Of a DNA stretch of 64,000 bases, positions 62,636-64,000 are shown one piece after another. Both the position numbers and the translations under genes were made by a program. Source of the DNA: Pseudoscardovia radai (GTDB taxonomy: Bacteria; Actinomycetota; Actinomycetes; Actinomycetales; Bifidobacteriaceae); assembly GCF_002259605.1 (NCBI RefSeq), contig NZ_MWWR01000006.1, positions 114,082 to 178,081 on the forward strand, written 5' to 3'. Position 1 is the stretch's first letter. Each line of letters starts with the position of its first letter. The notes beneath the pieces are model-generated. The model did not search any database and had not been told where the DNA came from. It was given only the letters and a program-made list of their open reading frames with translations.

Positions 62636-62865
62636 CGATGCGGGGCGGTGCGGATGCAGCCTGCCGCACTGCTCTTCCGCGCACCCATTCCACGACACCC
62701 TCCCATGCCGCGAAAATGGCTGAATCGCGGGCATTCGCGTCCGAATCGTGGAAAATCGGGCCAAAACCGACACGTGCCGGACGCGGAATCCGTCTTTTTT
62801 GTGTTTTTTGCCCCGAAATCCCTGAAATTTCAAAGAAAAGTGCCCTGTCAGGCCAGACATTGAAG

Positions 62866-62871
62866 TAATAT
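62866..62871 (+). promoter_or_regulatory. Candidate -10 box of hup
   Basis: TAATAT, about 60 bp before the hup ATG. The -35 is not obvious. Two ribosome-like sites follow, AAGGAGGAG (62898-62906, too far from the ATG) and GGAAGGG (62917-62923, correctly spaced). Confidence 0.5.
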
Positions 62872-62930
62872 CTCTATTGTGATTCAGGGCCCCTCATAAG
62901 GAGGAGCCCTCCAATTGGAAGGGTGTGCAC

Positions 62931-63218
62931 ATGGCATACAACAAGTCCGAGCTCGTTTCGAAGATCGCTCAGAAGAGCAACCTCACCAAGGCCCAGTCCG
63001 AGGCCGCGGTCAACGCCTTCGAAGAGGTGCTCATCGAGTCCCTCAAGAGCGGCGAGGGCCTCCGCCTGACCGGTATCCTCACCGCGTCCCGCGTCGAGCG
63101 CGCCGCCCGCAAGGGCCGCAACCCGCGTACGCGCGAGGTCATCGACATCCCGGCCGGCTACGGCGTCAAGCTGACCCCGGGCTCCCTCCTGAAGAAGGCC
63201 GTGTCCGAGCAGGAGTAG
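62931..63218 (+). CDS. hup: HU-family DNA-binding protein
   Basis: 95 residues. MAYNKSELVSKIAQKSNLTK start, dimer core and the DNA-binding arm around RAARKGRNPRTREVIDIPA. It bends and compacts DNA. GGAAGGG sits seven bases before the ATG. A strong terminator follows. Confidence 0.97.
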   Translation: MAYNKSELVSKIAQKSNLTKAQSEAAVNAFEEVLIESLKSGEGLRLTGILTASRVERAARKGRNPRTREVIDIPAGYGVKLTPGSLLKKAVSEQE

Positions 63219-63302
63219 TCGGGTTTCCGGAAACCGGCCCTCGTTTCCCGGGTTCGGTTTTCGAAATACGATTCGACGATTCGACTCGCTGATTCGACTC
63301 GC

Positions 63303-63340
63303 AAAGGGCTGTGGATTCAAGGATGAATCCACAGCCCTTT
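63303..63340 (+). terminator. Terminator after hup
   Basis: A perfect 17-bp stem AAAGGGCTGTGGATTCA / TGAATCCACAGCCCTTT with a 4-nt loop; the stem's own TTT is followed by GTTATG. Confidence 0.9.
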
Positions 63341-63414
63341 GTTATGCCCATTGCTCTTCATGCGGTTGCGCACGGATGTGTGGCCCCATACGAATCCGCG
63401 CCACATCCCCACAC

Positions 63415-64000
63415 CGCCTCCCCAACAGTGCCTCTCACTGGCACGCCACCCGCCAACGAGACCCACTGTTCGCGGAAAAATCGTGCATTCCCAACACCCG
63501 CCTCCCCAACAGTGCCTCTCACTGGCACCGGACCGACCAGCGAGACCCACCGTTGACGGAAAAATCGTGCATTCCCAACGATCCCCCGCCCAACAGTGCC
63601 CCTCACTGGCACCGGAGCGACCAACGAGACCCACCGTTAACGGCTTGACGACCTATTCCCAACGATCCCCCGCCCAACAGTTGCTCTCACTGGCACCGGA
63701 CCGACCAGCGAGACCGACCGTTGACGGAACAATCGTGCATTCCCAACACCCGCCTCCCCAACAGTGCCTCTCACTGGCACTAGACCGACCAACGAGACCC
63801 ACCGTTAACGGCTTGACGACCTATTCCCAACGATCCCCCGCCCAACAGTGCCTCTCACTGGCACCGGAGCGACCAACGAGACCAACCGTTGACGGAACAA
63901 TCGTGCATTCCCAACACCCGCCTCCCCAACAGTGCCTCTCACTGGCACGCCACCCGCCAACGAGACCCACTGTTCGCGGAAAAATCGTGCATTCCCAACA
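63415..64000. repeat. Tandem array E, 84-bp units, runs off the window
   Basis: Seven units at an exact 84-bp step: CCCAACAG at 63421, 63505, 63589, 63673, 63757, 63841 and 63925. Each has CAGTG-cctct-CACTG or a close variant. Units come in two junction types: one with AATCGTGCATTCCC, one with CTTGACGACCTATTCCC, partly alternating. No gene is seen from 63219 to the end. Confidence 0.95.

Overview
The window is high-GC actinobacterial chromosome, most probably a Bifidobacterium or close relative. The gene content fits: dxr-ispG, recO-uppS, thiM with a thiamine-binding protein, a DUF3052 gene, a PDZ/Lon protease beside DUF2342 and a UvrD-like helicase, DUF3107, ung, a MoxR/VWA operon, purB and hup. 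Shine-Dalgarno use, frequent ATGA stop/start overlaps and some apparently leaderless starts are also consistent. The genus is an inference from gene content; there is no rRNA or species marker here.

Layout. 1-3505: two leftward genes for a TcaA-like anchored protein (cut by the window edge) and a zinc-ribbon protein with a long Pro/Gln-rich tail. 4154-21671: a complete type IV pilus locus. Leftward are pilO, pilN, pilM, pilD, a large PilX-like protein, pilC, two type IV pilins, a third prepilin and two minor prepilins with very long leaders. Rightward are pilB and a pilT with a huge N-terminal extension. No PilQ secretin or PilP is present, as expected for a cell without an outer membrane. 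22661-24134: thiM and a thiamine-binding protein. 24332-32991 (leftward): DivIVA-like protein, dxr, ispG, a membrane-anchored alpha/beta hydrolase, an orphan type IV pilin, recO and uppS. 33729-33802: tRNA-Val(UAC). 34340-40787 (rightward): Fe-ADH family protein, a MetNIQ-type ABC importer, a DUF1684 protein and a GldA-like dehydrogenase. 40930-50476: DUF3052, Lon-like protease, DUF2342, helicase, APH-like kinase, DUF3107, LytR_C protein and ung. 50575-56284: MoxR-DUF58-VWA operon, six tightly overlapped genes. 56459-58434: a WXG-like small protein overlapping an alpha/beta hydrolase. 58611-62635: purB overlapping a large flippase-like membrane protein. 62931-63218: hup.

Between the genes lie five arrays of tandem 72-84 bp units (3741-4047, 21786-22045, 22081-22400, 33122-33600 and 63415 to the window end). 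Their sequences differ from array to array, but the period is nearly fixed within each, the units contain inverted repeats, and four of the five carry an AATCGTG-like core. They contain no plausible genes and are the least explained feature of the window.

The pilus genes should work together as follows. PilD processes the prepilins. PilM/N/O and PilC form the inner-membrane platform. PilB powers extension and PilT retraction. The pilin at 12462-12908 has its own promoter and terminator and is probably the major subunit. The 831-residue PilX-like protein is a candidate tip adhesin.
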